Source of the DNA: Trichodelitschia bisporula
Lineage: Eukaryota > Ascomycota > Dothideomycetes > Phaeotrichales > Phaeotrichaceae
DNA length: 64,000 bases
Direction: 5' to 3'
NCBI GenBank assembly: GCA_010356995.1
Contig: ML996708.1
Location: 1-64,000, forward strand
The notes under the pieces were generated by a model, which had not been told where the DNA came from, made no database searches, and worked only from the letters and a program-made list of their open reading frames with translations. A program made the translations under genes and the position numbers. Position 1 is the stretch's first letter. Each line of letters opens with the position of its first letter. Positions 1 to 11,279 of this stretch are shown piece by piece.

Positions 1-548
1 CAACTTATGATGCTGTGATGTCTTCATTGATCACTCATCCCCTTTCAACACCATCCGCCGCCAACCCCCGCTCGGAGATCTTGAACCATGAAAGCGTGTT
101 CAGATCCACCTGTTCGACAGGCCCCGTGTACCGTGCGAGGTAGTTCACGATCGGACCCTTGTGGCTCCCAAACCAAGGACTCCATAGGAAGCGTACCTCA
201 CTACCTGCGCGGGCAGGTGCGATAAGCGTCGGTGCCCGCGAGTCGGCGTTACATGCCATCGCTGGGGAGGTTTGGTCCACGATGGCGAAACGCCGCGAGG
301 TCCGCTGGTTGTAGGCGAAAGCGATGCGCGGGCTTGGGAAGCGATCATCGCGTTCACTGGGGGGTTAGATTGGAGGTTGGTATGGCCGGCGTCTTACGGT
401 GAGTAGCCCCAATACCTAAATGGTTAGCAGTACGGGCGGCAAGTGGAAGTACGTACAACTGGCCGTCAACGGCGAGGTGTCGCACGTGGCCGTGGGCGAA
501 TGCGCTGCCTGCGAGGCCGAAGGCTGACAACCAGGTCGAGAGTAGCAT
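1..548 (-). CDS. AA9 lytic polysaccharide monooxygenase (3' end beyond window)
   Basis: Secreted copper enzyme that oxidatively cleaves cellulose-like glucans. Exons: 548-457, 415-398 and 356 down to about position 50; the rest lies left of the window. The 18-nt second exon lies between two 41-bp introns. Splicing gives a signal peptide ending in SAFA followed by HGHVRHLAVDGQLYWGYSPE, so the mature protein starts with the N-terminal histidine of the copper histidine brace. Exon 3 carries the AA9 pattern SPAMACNAD ... AGSEVRFLW ... SHKGPIVNYLA ... SWFKISERGL; the His of SHKGP is the family's second copper ligand. A further intron probably starts near position 50 (GATG|GTGTTG). Family membership is clear from these motifs. 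The catalytic Tyr and any carbohydrate-binding module lie outside the window. Confidence 0.85.
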
Positions 549-955
549 TTCGGCGGAGAGATGGGAGAGGCTTCGGAGACGTGAAGCGGGAAACGGGAGG
601 CATCCCGCTTTATGAGAACCAAGGCGACTTGCTGCAATATGTTGAACGAGAATTTTCAAGTCCCCAGCGTTTTTTGACCTTTGGCAAAGGCTAAACGATC
701 GATCCAGATTAGAACGAAAACGAGCAAGACAGACTGTTCTGCCTGGACCAATGACGTGCACGTGAGATCGGACCTATATGGAGGCAATTAATTTACGGAT
801 TCGACCACTGATGTTCAAAGGAAGGCAACTCAGGATTACAATTAGACTACCAGCATCAAGATAAACAAAAGGCCCAAACCCGGGTATGCAACCGCCCCTC
901 CTTGTGAAGCGAACGTCGGGTTTCGAACACCAAAAAATGAAGACCGAAGCGGACA
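549..955. other. Intergenic, upstream of the AA9 gene
   Basis: Lies between the start of the AA9 gene and the stop of the Ser/Thr-repeat gene, both on the minus strand. It must hold the AA9 promoter and the 3' end of the next gene. No further feature recognised. Confidence 0.5.
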
Positions 956-3095
956 CTATGCGGTCTGACCATAGCCCGTTCCACTGGGAGCGGACTGCCC
1001 ATAACCAGTGCCGCTCGGAGCCGACTGTCCATATCCAGTACCGCTGGGAGCTGGCTGACCGTATCCTGTACCGGTGGCCGGCTGTCCGAAGTCGGCTCCG
1101 GTTGGAGCTGACTGTCCATAACCATTGCCGCCTCCAGCAGGCGATCCATAGCCATCGCCGCCCCCCGCAGGCGGCCCGTCACCTGTTCCGGGCCCTCCAG
1201 GGGGCTGATAACCGGTCGCTGGAACGTCGCCGCTACCAGCATATGGCGGATTTGCGGCCACCGGGCAGGCCTTCGGAGCGTGCCGCCGCCGACATGCGGC
1301 GCAGTACGGACGGCGGAGAGCCCATGCCAGTGCAGCTGCGAGAAGAGCGGCCAAAAAGGCGAGAATAGCCAAGAGGACGATGAGTGCGATGTCCCAGGAG
1401 TCGTGGCATGCTGGGATGGCGTTGGAGGTGACAGTAGGCGAGAAATCGAAAAGAGGGGTAGTGGCAGACGAGAAGTCGTAGAGGGTGAGGGTGCGGTTGA
1501 CGGTGACAGTTGTGGTGCCGGCAAAGCTGGTGCTGGTGATGGTTGCGTTGGCCACGGTGACGGTGGTGGTGCCGGCGAAGCTGGTACTGGTAATGGTTGT
1601 GTTGGCGACGGTAACGGTACTGGTTTTGCCGGCGTCCGTGACCGTGGTCGTGAGGCCCGCAGCAATGATGGTCTTGCCTGCATCGGTAGTAGTTTGGCCG
1701 GCGTCCGTGAGCGTAGTCGTGAGGCCGGCAACGGTAGTGGTTTGACCTGAATCCGTAACTGTAGTCGTGAGACCGGCAACGGTGGTGGTTCTCCCAGCAT
1801 CCGTGACGGTTGCGGTCTGCCCGGGAACGGTAGTGGTTTGACCTGCATCCGTGACTGTGGTTGTATGGCCGGCATTTGTTATAGTTGTGGTCGCTCCCGC
1901 GTTCGTTACTGTTGTGGTTGCTCCCGCGTTCGTTACTGTTGTGGTTGCTCCCACGTTCGTCACTGTTGTGGTCGCTCCCGCGTTCGTCACGACGGAGGTG
2001 GAAGTCGAGGTGGAGACGGATGTCACTGTCGACGTCAGGCCGGCATTGGTGACCGTGGTAGTCAGTCCAGCGTTGATGACGGTCGTTGTCGCACCGGCAT
2101 TCGTCACTACGGATGTGGAAACGAAAGTGATGGTAGAGGTCGCGCCGAAGTCGATCACCGTAGTGGTAGTTGTGCCCGTCGAAGTCATGACAATAAAAAC
2201 GCTGATGGTGCTGGTTGCGCCGGCATCAGTCACAGTAGTCGTCCTCCCAGCATCGGTCACGGTGGTCGTCTGGCCCGCATCGACAACGGTAGTCGTTTTG
2301 CCCACATCAACGGTAACGGTTGACGTCCTGCCGGCATCAATAACGAGCACCGTCTTCCCGGCATCCGTGACGGTCGTAGTCTGCCCAGCGTCAATGACCG
2401 TTATCGTCTTTCCGGCATTGATAACGGTCGTCGTCTGCCCCGCGTCAATTATAGTTGTCGTCTTTCCGGCATCGGTGACAGTCGTTGTCTGTCCGGCGTC
2501 AATGACAGTTGTCGTCTTGCCCACATCGGTGACAGTCGTCGTGACATTCGGCGGCAGCACGCATCCGGTGTAGACAGTCTGATGGATGCTTGTGATGTTC
2601 TCATATGTGGTCCCACCTCCACAGATTGGCTCTCCGACGGTGATCGTGTGCAACTGAGACACAACCGAGGTAACGGGGACGCATGATGCTGATGGACATG
2701 AGAGAGGCGGACATGTGGTCTTTGTGGTGATGGTGGTAGTCACCAGAGAGCACACACTCTCCGGGTATGTTGAAGCCGGCGTTAACGTCGAAGTTGTCGA
2801 TGACGTTGTCCAGGACTGGCGTAGAGATAAGCTTCAGACTAAGGAGGGTATCGTAGCAAAGGTAGATACATACCGATGATGGCGACGTAGGTGGGAGAGG
2901 CGGTGCAGACGAGACGCTTGTCTCCTCGACGCAGGTTGTGGAAGGGTAAGCAGGGCCAGCCAATGATGCGAAGCCCGGGTACTTGAGTTGGAGTGCCGAG
3001 TGCTGCGGCCACCCGTCACCAAGCTCTTTCCCTCCACCTCCGCCTTGCACAGCAACTGCGCAAAATCCGACGACATTCCAAACTTCCGCGCGCAT
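956..3095 (-). CDS. Ser/Thr-repeat cell-surface protein with one transmembrane segment
   Basis: Proposed exons 3095-3051, 3002-2874 and 2815-956, giving about 677 aa. The second intron (GTATGT...CAG, 2873-2816) is strong and joins two Ser/Thr-rich stretches in phase. The first (3050-3003) is inferred because it yields a short signal peptide with an A-V-A cleavage site; the start is therefore uncertain. The ectodomain holds a Cys-containing head, then more than 30 degenerate copies of a 7-11 residue unit of the type TTTVTDAGQ, likely O-glycosylated. A hydrophobic helix (IALIVLLAILAFLAALL) follows, then a Cys/Arg patch and a Gly-rich tail with GTGYGQ repeats. The layout resembles fungal wall adhesins or wall-stress sensors (inference). 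No enzymatic domain is visible. Confidence 0.65.
1483..2548 (-). repeat. Degenerate coding tandem repeat (TTTVTDAGQ-type)
   Basis: About 1 kb inside the surface-protein gene is built of 21-33 bp units that translate to T-T-T-V-T/I-D/N-A-G-Q/K/A. Copies differ mainly at codon third positions and in D/N and Q/K/R/A exchanges, so the protein pattern is kept while DNA identity has decayed. Several G/C-rich open frames on the opposite strand are shadows of this repeat. Confidence 0.85.
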
Positions 3096-3567
3096 ACTTT
3101 CTTCTGCTTCTACTGTTTCTGGGGAAACCCTGTGCAGCATCAAACACCAACCTAGGTACCGGTACCATGACTCTTTATGTACAGCGCAGCGAATGCGCGA
3201 ATTCAGTTCCTGCGCTGGACGGCAGACGCAGCGATGATCGGACAGCGAAGCCGAAGCACCCTGTCGCAACTATGCAGCTCGCATCGGAGCTGTCCTACCG
3301 GAGCTGGTGACGATGGGCTGCGCAACCATGCGATAGGTACTTTGCGAATGTACGACGCCACGAAGCGATGCGCCATTGGCTGCGCAACGCCCATCACGCC
3401 GCGCCGACCTGAAAGCTGCATGGAAAGCAGGCTTCAGCCCCAAATATCCAGCAATTGCGGTCAAGCGGGCTCGGTGACAGTCAACAAACAGTCAGGCATC
3501 TCAGAGGCACACGTCTCGGGGACAGGATTCTTTGGAAAGCTCATAATCATTGCAACGCTAAACTCAA
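3096..3567. other. Intergenic
   Basis: Promoter side of the surface-protein gene and 3' side of the next gene. It contains a palindromic GGTACCGGTACC word near 3155. No gene supported. Confidence 0.4.
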
Positions 3568-5966
3568 TCAAGCCATTGGCATCTCAATATCCTCTTCCTT
3601 CCGCTGCGACTCGTAGATTTCGGACGAATCGGGATGCAAGAAAAGGAACGCAATCACAAAAATCGCTCGCAGCTCCAACAGCTCCGCCAGCCGCTTGCAC
3701 ATGTCGGACTTGCTGACCGAGCTTCGTGATGCGGGGTCATCGCCAAACACAATGTTCGGCTCCTCGATGAGCCCCTGCGCGAGGTCCCAGTCACGTAGGC
3801 GCAGACCGAGCAGCTTCCAGTCCATGGTCTCGCCCTTCTTCTCGTCGTCCTCGTCATCCACGAGCTCCATCTCGCCCTCGCCCTCGCGCAGCATCGGCGG
3901 CCGCCACGCCTTGACGATGCCGCCGACGACGGCCGCCTCCTTCTTGCCCCACGACTCGCAGTACAGCGGGTTGTGGAGCCGCACCAGCTCGCCGGCGTCC
4001 TGCCCGTTGGCGCTAGCCTTGGCCTTCTTGAGGTTCGCAAGCATGGCGTCACCTTTGGCGTCCTGCATCGCCTCGAAGCCCCAGTGGCCGTGGATGAGGA
4101 ACTGGATGGCGATGTCGAGCACGAGGATCTGGATCCACAGGCAGTTGATGGCCTGGTAGTCAAGCAGGTTGATCTGGCCGGCCTCACGAATCGACAGGGA
4201 CCAGCTATCGAGCTCGAACTTGCGCAGCAGCTTGTACGTGTCAGGCGTAAGCACCGCGTTGACTTCCCACTTCTCCTCGTTGGGGATGACCTCGCGCTGC
4301 ACGGTGCTGGGCATGCCGTCATAGATGTCGCGCATCTTGTTGATGCCCCAGCCGTACGTGCCGACGTCGGACGAGCCGATACCGCTGCCGAGGAGATAGA
4401 GCGAGCTCTCGCGCGCCCACGTAAGTGTGCCCTGCGTCATGGCCTTGGAGAGCTCGGTGGAAACGCGGAACGGGGACGGGTTCATGCTGTAGAAGTGCTT
4501 CGCGCGACGCCGAACCCAGGGGATGAAGGGGTACAGCAGTGAGCGCGACGGGTGGCCGCAGACGACGCCATTGATCGTCATGAACGAGGCCGCGGCGTAG
4601 ATAGTGGGCATGTTGCTGCCGGTTTTGGCCTGCCACTGCGCCATGCAGCCCTCGAAAACGCCCTAGGGAGTTAGCAGAGATAGGGCAAGCGCGGAAAAAA
4701 CTAACTGCAAAGTCATCGTTGTCCTTGACGATGAGACTCCGCAACTGGGTCTCAGGCGTATCGTACGAGCGGGTGCGCCGCTCCGGTTGGTCCATTTCCT
4801 GCGCTGTCAGCTGCGTCGGTGCTTTGGAGGCGGGGAGCACGCACCTGGTCAGTCATCCGGCGCTTGAGGGAGTGCAGCTGGACCTCTTGTTTTTCCAATA
4901 TGCGCATCAGGAAGCGGCGCATGATCGTCGCTTCGAGATACGCGGGCCCGGTCGAGTATCCACGGCCCGCCGCGATGATATCGGCACGCTCTTCGTCGTC
5001 GTAGACGCCTGTGGGCAGGTTGTCAACCATTGCGCGGTGCAGCGTATACAGGGGATAGTATGTGGCCGACGTGAGGTATTTGCCGAAGCTCTGCTGGCCG
5101 TGGATGAGGTCGCGCCCGCGGAACACCCACTCCGCCTCGCAACGGCTGATGAGCGAGCGGAAGGCGACCAGATCGCCTTCGAAGCGCAGCACCTTGCCGA
5201 GGACGTTGTTCAGCTGCGTGGTGATGGTGCCGAACGGACTTAGCGCGCGGAAGAAGCGATTCGGGATATCCAGCTCGACGGACTGGAAGCCCAGTATGAA
5301 GGCGAGCACGCCAATTTGCCGCAGCTTAACGCGCTGGATTGGTGTGTCCATGCTCGCCGGCACGGTCTCTGCGTCGACGACCTCAATGGTAAGCGAACGC
5401 GTGTCGCGGATGCCGAGCGCTGTGATGAGCTGCGCCCAGGACGAGCGAGGTCTACCAAACTTGCGAAGCGGGTGCCGGAAACGGTACCACTGGAAAACGA
5501 ACCACTCATTCCAGTCGAGGTCCTTGGCCGTGATAAGGCCGCCGCTCTTGCCGTTGCGTCCGCGCGCGATCATGCACGTCAGGTCGTCGGCGATGGTGTT
5601 GCGGTCAATGGACTCGCTCGACTCAATGGCGCGCCAGCGCCAGTCGTGCGCCTTCGCGATGCGCCGCAGCTCCGGCACACGCGAGATGCTGCGCTGCTCT
5701 GACGACATGAAGAGCAGTAGCAGCGTGCCTGTGTCCATTTTAATCAGGGGGTAAAAGACGCGCAGCTTCCAGGAGCCGAAGTTCCAGCTATACTTGGTCT
5801 GATGTGCCGATACACCGATAGCTTGCGGGCTGCACAGGTTGCGAGTGGTGCTAGAGGACATGTACTCGAGGATGACTTGTAAGAAGGCGACGATAAAGGC
5901 GGCCGCCGCGAGCAGCACGGCCGCGAAGGCCGTGACTGTGTTGGAGTCCCAGGTAAATTTGGCCAT
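3568..5966 (-). CDS. Membrane-anchored fungal protein of unknown function
   Basis: Three exons, 5966-4845, 4798-4706 and 4662-3568, with introns of 46 and 43 bp that keep frame and each have a plausible branch site (CAGCTGAC; TGCTAAC). The 769-aa product has one N-terminal transmembrane helix (about residues 10-35, FAAVLLAAAAFIVAFLQVIL) and otherwise a large soluble part with few recognisable motifs. Near the C-terminus an acidic loop (DDEDDEKKGE) precedes a final helical segment rich in Leu (LAELLELRAIFVIAFLFL). I do not recognise a catalytic motif. The size and layout recall conserved ascomycete hypothetical proteins, but no function can be assigned. Confidence 0.8.
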
Positions 5967-7610
5967 CGTTGAGAGTGGAATACTGGCGTGGTGGGGGGAG
6001 ACCTGAACAGGGGAGGGGCTGCGGTTTGGCTACAGCAGCGACGCTCTAGAAAGGACTCAATAACGAAGATGCAGTGTCCTGGCAACTGCAGTGTCAAAAA
6101 ATCGATTACGAGCACGCGCAGACCAGGACAATCGGGTATTTATCAGCGACATCACAGCGCGACGGCAACATTCAGCCGCAATCTCGACTCCTGATGGGGG
6201 GGGGGCCAACAATCGCGATTGTGGCGCGGGGGTGCGGACTCGAGAATGAGGCTGAGCGGGGATGGGGGATGGTGGAGGGTGGGTTGGTGACGATATTGGC
6301 GAAGGGATGGAAAGGTGAGTTGCTCATGCAATGGCGAGGCTCACACGGGCAGTGTGCTGATAAATTCTCTAATCAACGTGGACTGATCGCTCGCGCAGGC
6401 TGCAATAATAATACCGGCACGGTTCGACGCTTCCCCCGCTCGGCGTTCTGCAAGCCATGAGGGGCACGGTGTCAGATGTTCACGCAGCGGGAACTGGCCG
6501 CTTTGGGGAAGAGCTGGCGGCTCCCTAGCGAATAATAATGATGCCTGGGGCCTCATGCAGCCCCTCGTCTGTGACTGGCCTGCGAAACCGGGGCCGTGGT
6601 TTGGCGGGGAGGCTGTGCTTTCCCCGTGATTACGATAACCTTACCCCCCGCACTGTGCGGACCTGACGATCTGTAGGGCGCGTTTTGATAGACAACTTCA
6701 ACCCTTCGATGCCAGGCAAAGCGGGGCGTCGAAACTGGAAGGTGTGGAAAGTTCCGCGCTAGGATATCCACTAGGTCTACCGTCGGTTGAAGGGGTGGAA
6801 CGACGAGGCTGTATTCTTGACACCACACTTCTTTCAGCTGAGCGCATTTGGAATGCGGAGCCGCAATTGACATCAAAGTTGATGCGGTCCTACTTTTAGC
6901 ATACCATGCGATATACCCAGGCTCCAGCGAACGTTGGCTTCCCCCCTGCGCAGAAATTGGGTGAGTGTTGCGGCTTTGCTGGCTGAGGCGTCTCCGCGCC
7001 TCCACTGCTCTCTGCGATTTGCTGCCCCTCTTGAGCCCTCTCAACCCTCTTCCTCCACACCCCAAACTCCACCATCCCCTGGACCCTCCCTCGATTCTCA
7101 CGAGTTGCTCGATTCTTGGCCCTGCTTCAACCCCTTGACCCTGCTTAACCCCCTTCCGCGATAGCCCCGCCATGTCACTGGCATGAACTGCACAGATGCT
7201 GAGGAAAGGAGGCCGCTTTAGTTATCCTGGCCAGGGAACTCATTCTTCTACGGTGCTAGTGGTATCTGAACTTGGCCATCCGCCCACCTTGCCATGCCGC
7301 CAAGGCATGTCGCAAGCGCTTCAGCCCCTCGTATTCCTTCCTTGATGTGGCGGCGAGGCAGAGTTCACAGCGGAGATCCGCTAAAGTGAGGCCTCATTAT
7401 TGTGGCCTCAAGCAGTGGGGCTTAGACCAGTTTACGCCTCACCTCGTCATTGCTTGCTGGGCGTTCATCGGGACATCTGGATTCCCCCCCTTGCCAGAAC
7501 CACGTTCCTAAGCTTAAAACTGCATGATTTGCGTGATATAAGCGTTACCCGTTGTTCTACATACATTCGTACACATTTGGCTCCTTGTATTTCCCATCAT
7601 TTTGAACATC
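5967..7610. other. Intergenic, divergent promoter region
   Basis: A 1.6-kb gap between two divergently transcribed genes. Open frames in it, including a 206-codon one at 6553-7173 on the minus strand, show no domain, signal or splice structure that would support a gene. A run of ten G occurs near 6196. Presumably promoters and 5' leaders. Confidence 0.5.
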
Positions 7611-10324
7611 ATGGGTAACGCTCAAAGTTCACCCCCCGAGGACGGACCCCCGAGCACCTCGTCCGGGCGTCCCGATACATCCAGCACTGAACGCCCCGCA
7701 TCGAGTGGGGTAGCTCCGCAAGACAGTTCGCAAGCACAAGGCTCAACTCCAGGTTAGTACAACAGAACGGCTTCACCGACTGGGCTAACTTTCACAGAAA
7801 AATCGCCTCGCAACCCCACATCCACTGGTGCGGATAGCAGCGGTGAAAATGCCAGTACCGCCGAGTCCCGCGTCGACAGCGCAGTGGATGTCGGCGATGC
7901 GACTGTCACCGCTGCGGCAGTCCCCGCTGCGGCAGTCCCTGCAGATACTGCGGAGCAGCCGAAGGAGGGTCTGGTAGCCGAGCGCGCGGCCTGGTTCCAG
8001 GCGACTCGCACCGCGACCGCGAAGAAGATGGCCGAAAAGGCGCTCGAGATCCAGACGTACCAGTCCACGCCTGTCCTCATCGACAGTACGACCAACCAGA
8101 CAGCGCAGACGACTGTGCGCTACAAGGTCCACATCGACTTGTATCAGGGCCTCAAGACGTCTGTCAAGGCCAGCTTAAGCACCCTGACCACGTCGGACGA
8201 CGAAGATGCTCTCCGCGAGATGCGCACCATCATCCGCTGCCCAATGGACCATGGCATGTACTATCTCGACGCCGTGGTGGAGATGCTGGCCAAAGACCTG
8301 GAGGCGCATGTCATCCACGTCGATTCCCAGGACCTGGCCGATGTGGCCCAGTACCTCGGCGAGTTTAACGAGGGACGCGTGAAGCTTGAGAAGGCACTTA
8401 CCCAGACTCACTACGTGTGCCACCCTGCGGGCGAGTCCGAATCCGAGGTCAGCGTCTATGACAGCGACTACTGCCCTACCTCGTTGGCGATGACCCGTCA
8501 GCTCAATGCCTTCTGGGACGCCATCCTCGACTCGTGCGCCGGGCCCATAGGGGATGCAAAGGCGGACAACGATGCTACTAGTGACGCTGGCAGCGACAGC
8601 GACGACGAAGACAAGACACCGAAGGTCAAGCCCCATGGCACGCCGCTGTTCATCCACCTCCGCGACTTCAAAGAAGTGGCTGCGAGCCGCTTCGGCAAGA
8701 CAGTTCTCGAGTCCTTGGACGAGCGGCTCAACGAGCGCCGCGAGCGCGGCCAACCCGCCCTGTTCATCGGCTCATTCTGCACGGCGCGCCTGCTTGGCGA
8801 GATGCGCCACCCGTCGGCGAAGCACGACAGCAACAACCCGCTCAAGCCGGACGGGCAGATCGTTGATATCACGCCACCGGCGAACAGTCTGCAGCGGGCC
8901 GTGCTGTCCAACGACTTATTCCGCTGGAACCTCGAGACAAATGTCCGGCGACTAAAACACGCCGTGCGCGCCCTCGGCAACAGGACACCCGCCGCAGATG
9001 ACCTGTTCCACCCGCTAACATCGTGGGACACGAGCTTGCTCCCTGAAAGCCTCCGCAAGAGCCTTGAGAAGGCGGTGTGGCCGCAGAGTCAGGTAATGAA
9101 GGTGGCGAAGCTGGTGTGCGGACTGCCGACGGGGCAGGAGGTGAAGCTAGCGGACCTAGCGGACCTTGTACGGGTCAAGGACTCGTGCGACGAGCTGAAT
9201 AGCAGCTTTGCGGCGGCGCAGCCGCAGGCGGCGGGCTCGACGACGGCGGTGGATTCGGATACGGAGAGTGTGGGACGGGATATTGATGCGCGGTTGGAGG
9301 CGTTGATGGAGAATGATAGCGATGTGGTTAAGGAGCTGTTGCGGGGCGTGACGAAGCCTGGTATGTTTTCCCGCAGGCAGAGTGAGCGAGGCTGAGGCTA
9401 ACCGGATCAGGCACGTACAACATCCATTTTTCGGACGTCATCCTCGACCGCGGGGTCAAGCAAAGCCTGCGCACCTTGATCAAGTTGTCCATCGAGCGCC
9501 CACAGGCGTACACCTACGGCGTGCTAAAGGGCAACCGCATCCCAGGCGTACTGCTCTACGGCCCACCAGGCACAGGCAAGACCCTCCTCGCCAAAGCCAT
9601 GGCCACAGAATCAGGCTGCACAACCCTCGAAGTATCCGGCGCGCAAGTCCTACAGCGCTACGTCGGCGAGTCGGAAAAGATCATCGCCAAAATCTTCGAA
9701 GTCGCCAAAGCGCTGCAGCCGTGTGTCGTCTTCCTCGACGAAGCCGACAGCGTCTTCACCAAGCGCAGCGACAAGGGCAACAGCTGGGAGCGCACAATGG
9801 TAAACCAGTTCCTGCACGAGTGGGACAGCATGGCGCACGGGTCGGAAAATGCCTTCATCGTCGTCGCCACCAACCGGCCGCAGGACATCGACGACGCCAT
9901 CCTGCGCCGCCTCCCGCAGCGCATCCACATCGGCCTCCCGGGGCTGAGCGACCGCCTCGCCATCCTCCAGCACTATCTCGCGGACGAGCGCGCGACAGAC
10001 GTGGACCTCGTGACGGTAGCGCGCTACACAGCGCGGTACTCCGGGTCCGATCTCAAGAACCTGTGCGTGCAGGCGGCGACGCGCGCGGTGCAGGATGAGT
10101 TGCTCGGGCCCAGCGCGACGGAGCCGGGGGCGCCGCGCCCGCGACGCGTCCTGAATAATCGCCACTTTGCGTTGGCGCTGCAGGATATACGGCCGTGTGT
10201 GACGAATCAGATGCTGTTGGATCTGCGCAAGTTTGATGAGTCGGGGCACATGGATCCGTATTCGGGGATGGGCCGGCGGCAGCGGACGGCAAAGAAGGTG
10301 GGGCGGTTGTTTGGGCGGAAGTGA
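7611..10324 (+). CDS. Msp1/ATAD1-like AAA+ ATPase with N-myristoylation signal
   Basis: Exons 7611-7752, 7798-9360 and 9411-10324 give 872 aa; introns are 45 and 50 bp. The C-terminal third is a single AAA+ module: Walker A GPPGTGKT (about 619-626), Walker B VVFLDEAD (about 674-681), sensor-1 VATNRP and an arginine-finger region DAILRRLPQRI, close to the Msp1/ATAD1 branch that extracts membrane proteins. Unlike Msp1 it has no N-terminal transmembrane helix. The N-terminus is instead MGNAQSS, matching the myristoylation rule (Gly2, small residue at 6), followed by about 95 residues of disordered Ser/Pro/Thr-rich sequence. The middle 400 residues contain an acidic stretch (DAGSDSDDEDKT) and no domain I know. 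Substrate and membrane are unknown. I am sure of the ATPase, less of the subfamily. Confidence 0.85.
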
Positions 10325-10434
10325 TGGATTTTGAAGTTGTTTTTGCTTTGCGTTGCTTTACTTTGCTTCGGAGTTGGGGATGGGAGATACCAGACTGTCT
10401 AGATTGTGTTTGACGGCTCCAAGCAACAAGCCGT

Positions 10435-10745
10435 GGGCATTTGATTGAGATACCGGCGGCAAGGCTGCGACGGCGTTTTGTTTCCTGCTCGTTGGATGCA
10501 ACTAGAGCGGATGATTTACGTAGATGGCATGATTTCATCTATTAGTACGTTAAGACCAAGTCGATCAGTGATACGTGATATTTCTCTCACCCCATCCTTG
10601 CCCGTCGAAGTACGAAGGTAGGCGTTGGATTGAGATACTGGCGGCAAGGCTGCGACGATGATTTACAGTACGTGAATGAAATGACTATATATGACTGCCT
10701 CTGAGCCACACCAACAGTTCTAAGTGATATATTCCTCTCATCAAC
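10435..10745. repeat. Imperfect tandem duplication, offset about 190 bp
   Basis: The block starting GATTGAGATACCGGCGGCAA near 10443 recurs near 10630 as GATTGAGATACTGGCGGCAA, followed in both by GGCTGCGACG and then GATGATTTAC. The downstream ends also match (GTGATATTTCTCTCACC versus GTGATATATTCCTCTCATC). The second copy carries deletions. Confidence 0.7.
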
Positions 10746-10934
10746 GCTGGACGTCAAACTAGGCTTCAGACAAGCTTCTCACGGAATCCTGCAGCATCCC
10801 CATCCCCGCCCATAAGCCGGCCCGCACTGGCGCTACCAGCAACGCGGATCCCACACGTTTTTCGCCCCCACCGGCGCGGGCCGTACCAGGCGAAATATGG
10901 CAAGCTGTATAATCCGTAAAACACGAGAAAATCC

Positions 10935-11185
10935 CACGAGAATCACCCAGCACGGCGAAGCTTAAGCAAACCAGAAAACCAGTGGGTTCTGCGTCTGGCG
11001 TATCTTCACTATAACCTTACGATACTTGGAGCGCGGAACCCAAAAGTCGGCCGCAGGATCGGTCATACGAGAACTACCCGGCACGGCAAAGACTCAGCAA
11101 CTCAAAAACCAACCGTTAACACATACCGCATCGCCATCTCGCGCGTCTTCGCCCTTAAGAGAGCGGAAGCCAAAATTACATACCG
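10935..11185. repeat. Imperfect tandem duplication, offset about 131 bp
   Basis: CACGAGAATCACCCAGCACG near 10935 is repeated as TACGAGAACTACCCGGCACG near 11066. The following sequences also align (AACCAGAAAACCAGT with AACTCAAAAACCAAC; CTTGGAGCGCGGAACCCAAAA with TAAGAGAGCGGAAGCCAAAA). A shorter echo, ACTAGAACTACCCGCG, lies at 11228. Confidence 0.6.
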
Positions 11186-11279
11186 TAGCAATAACATCAA
11201 GAAAAAGCGCCAGCTGCATCCTAAACGGACTAGAACTACCCGCGAATAAAACCCAACCCTAACCCCAACCCTGACCCGC

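Larger units (their letters stand above)
10325..11279. other. Convergent intergenic region with two local duplications
   Basis: Lies between two convergent genes. It is occupied by two imperfect tandem duplications, listed separately, and ends in a short telomere-like stretch (AACCCTAACCCC near 11257). No coding gene supported. Confidence 0.5.

Noticed and set aside
856-2573. Several long frames antisense to the Ser/Thr-repeat gene (Val- or Pro/Arg-rich)
   Set aside because: They mirror the repeat units of the gene on the other strand and show no independent signals.
6553-7173. 206-codon open frame on the minus strand between two divergent genes
   Set aside because: No domain, signal peptide or splice context; the composition fits chance GC-rich sequence, and it lies in a promoter region.
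11252-11278. Telomere-like CCCTAACCCCAACCC stretch
   Set aside because: Too short and degenerate for a telomere; a similar short run at 43344 is C-rich noise.
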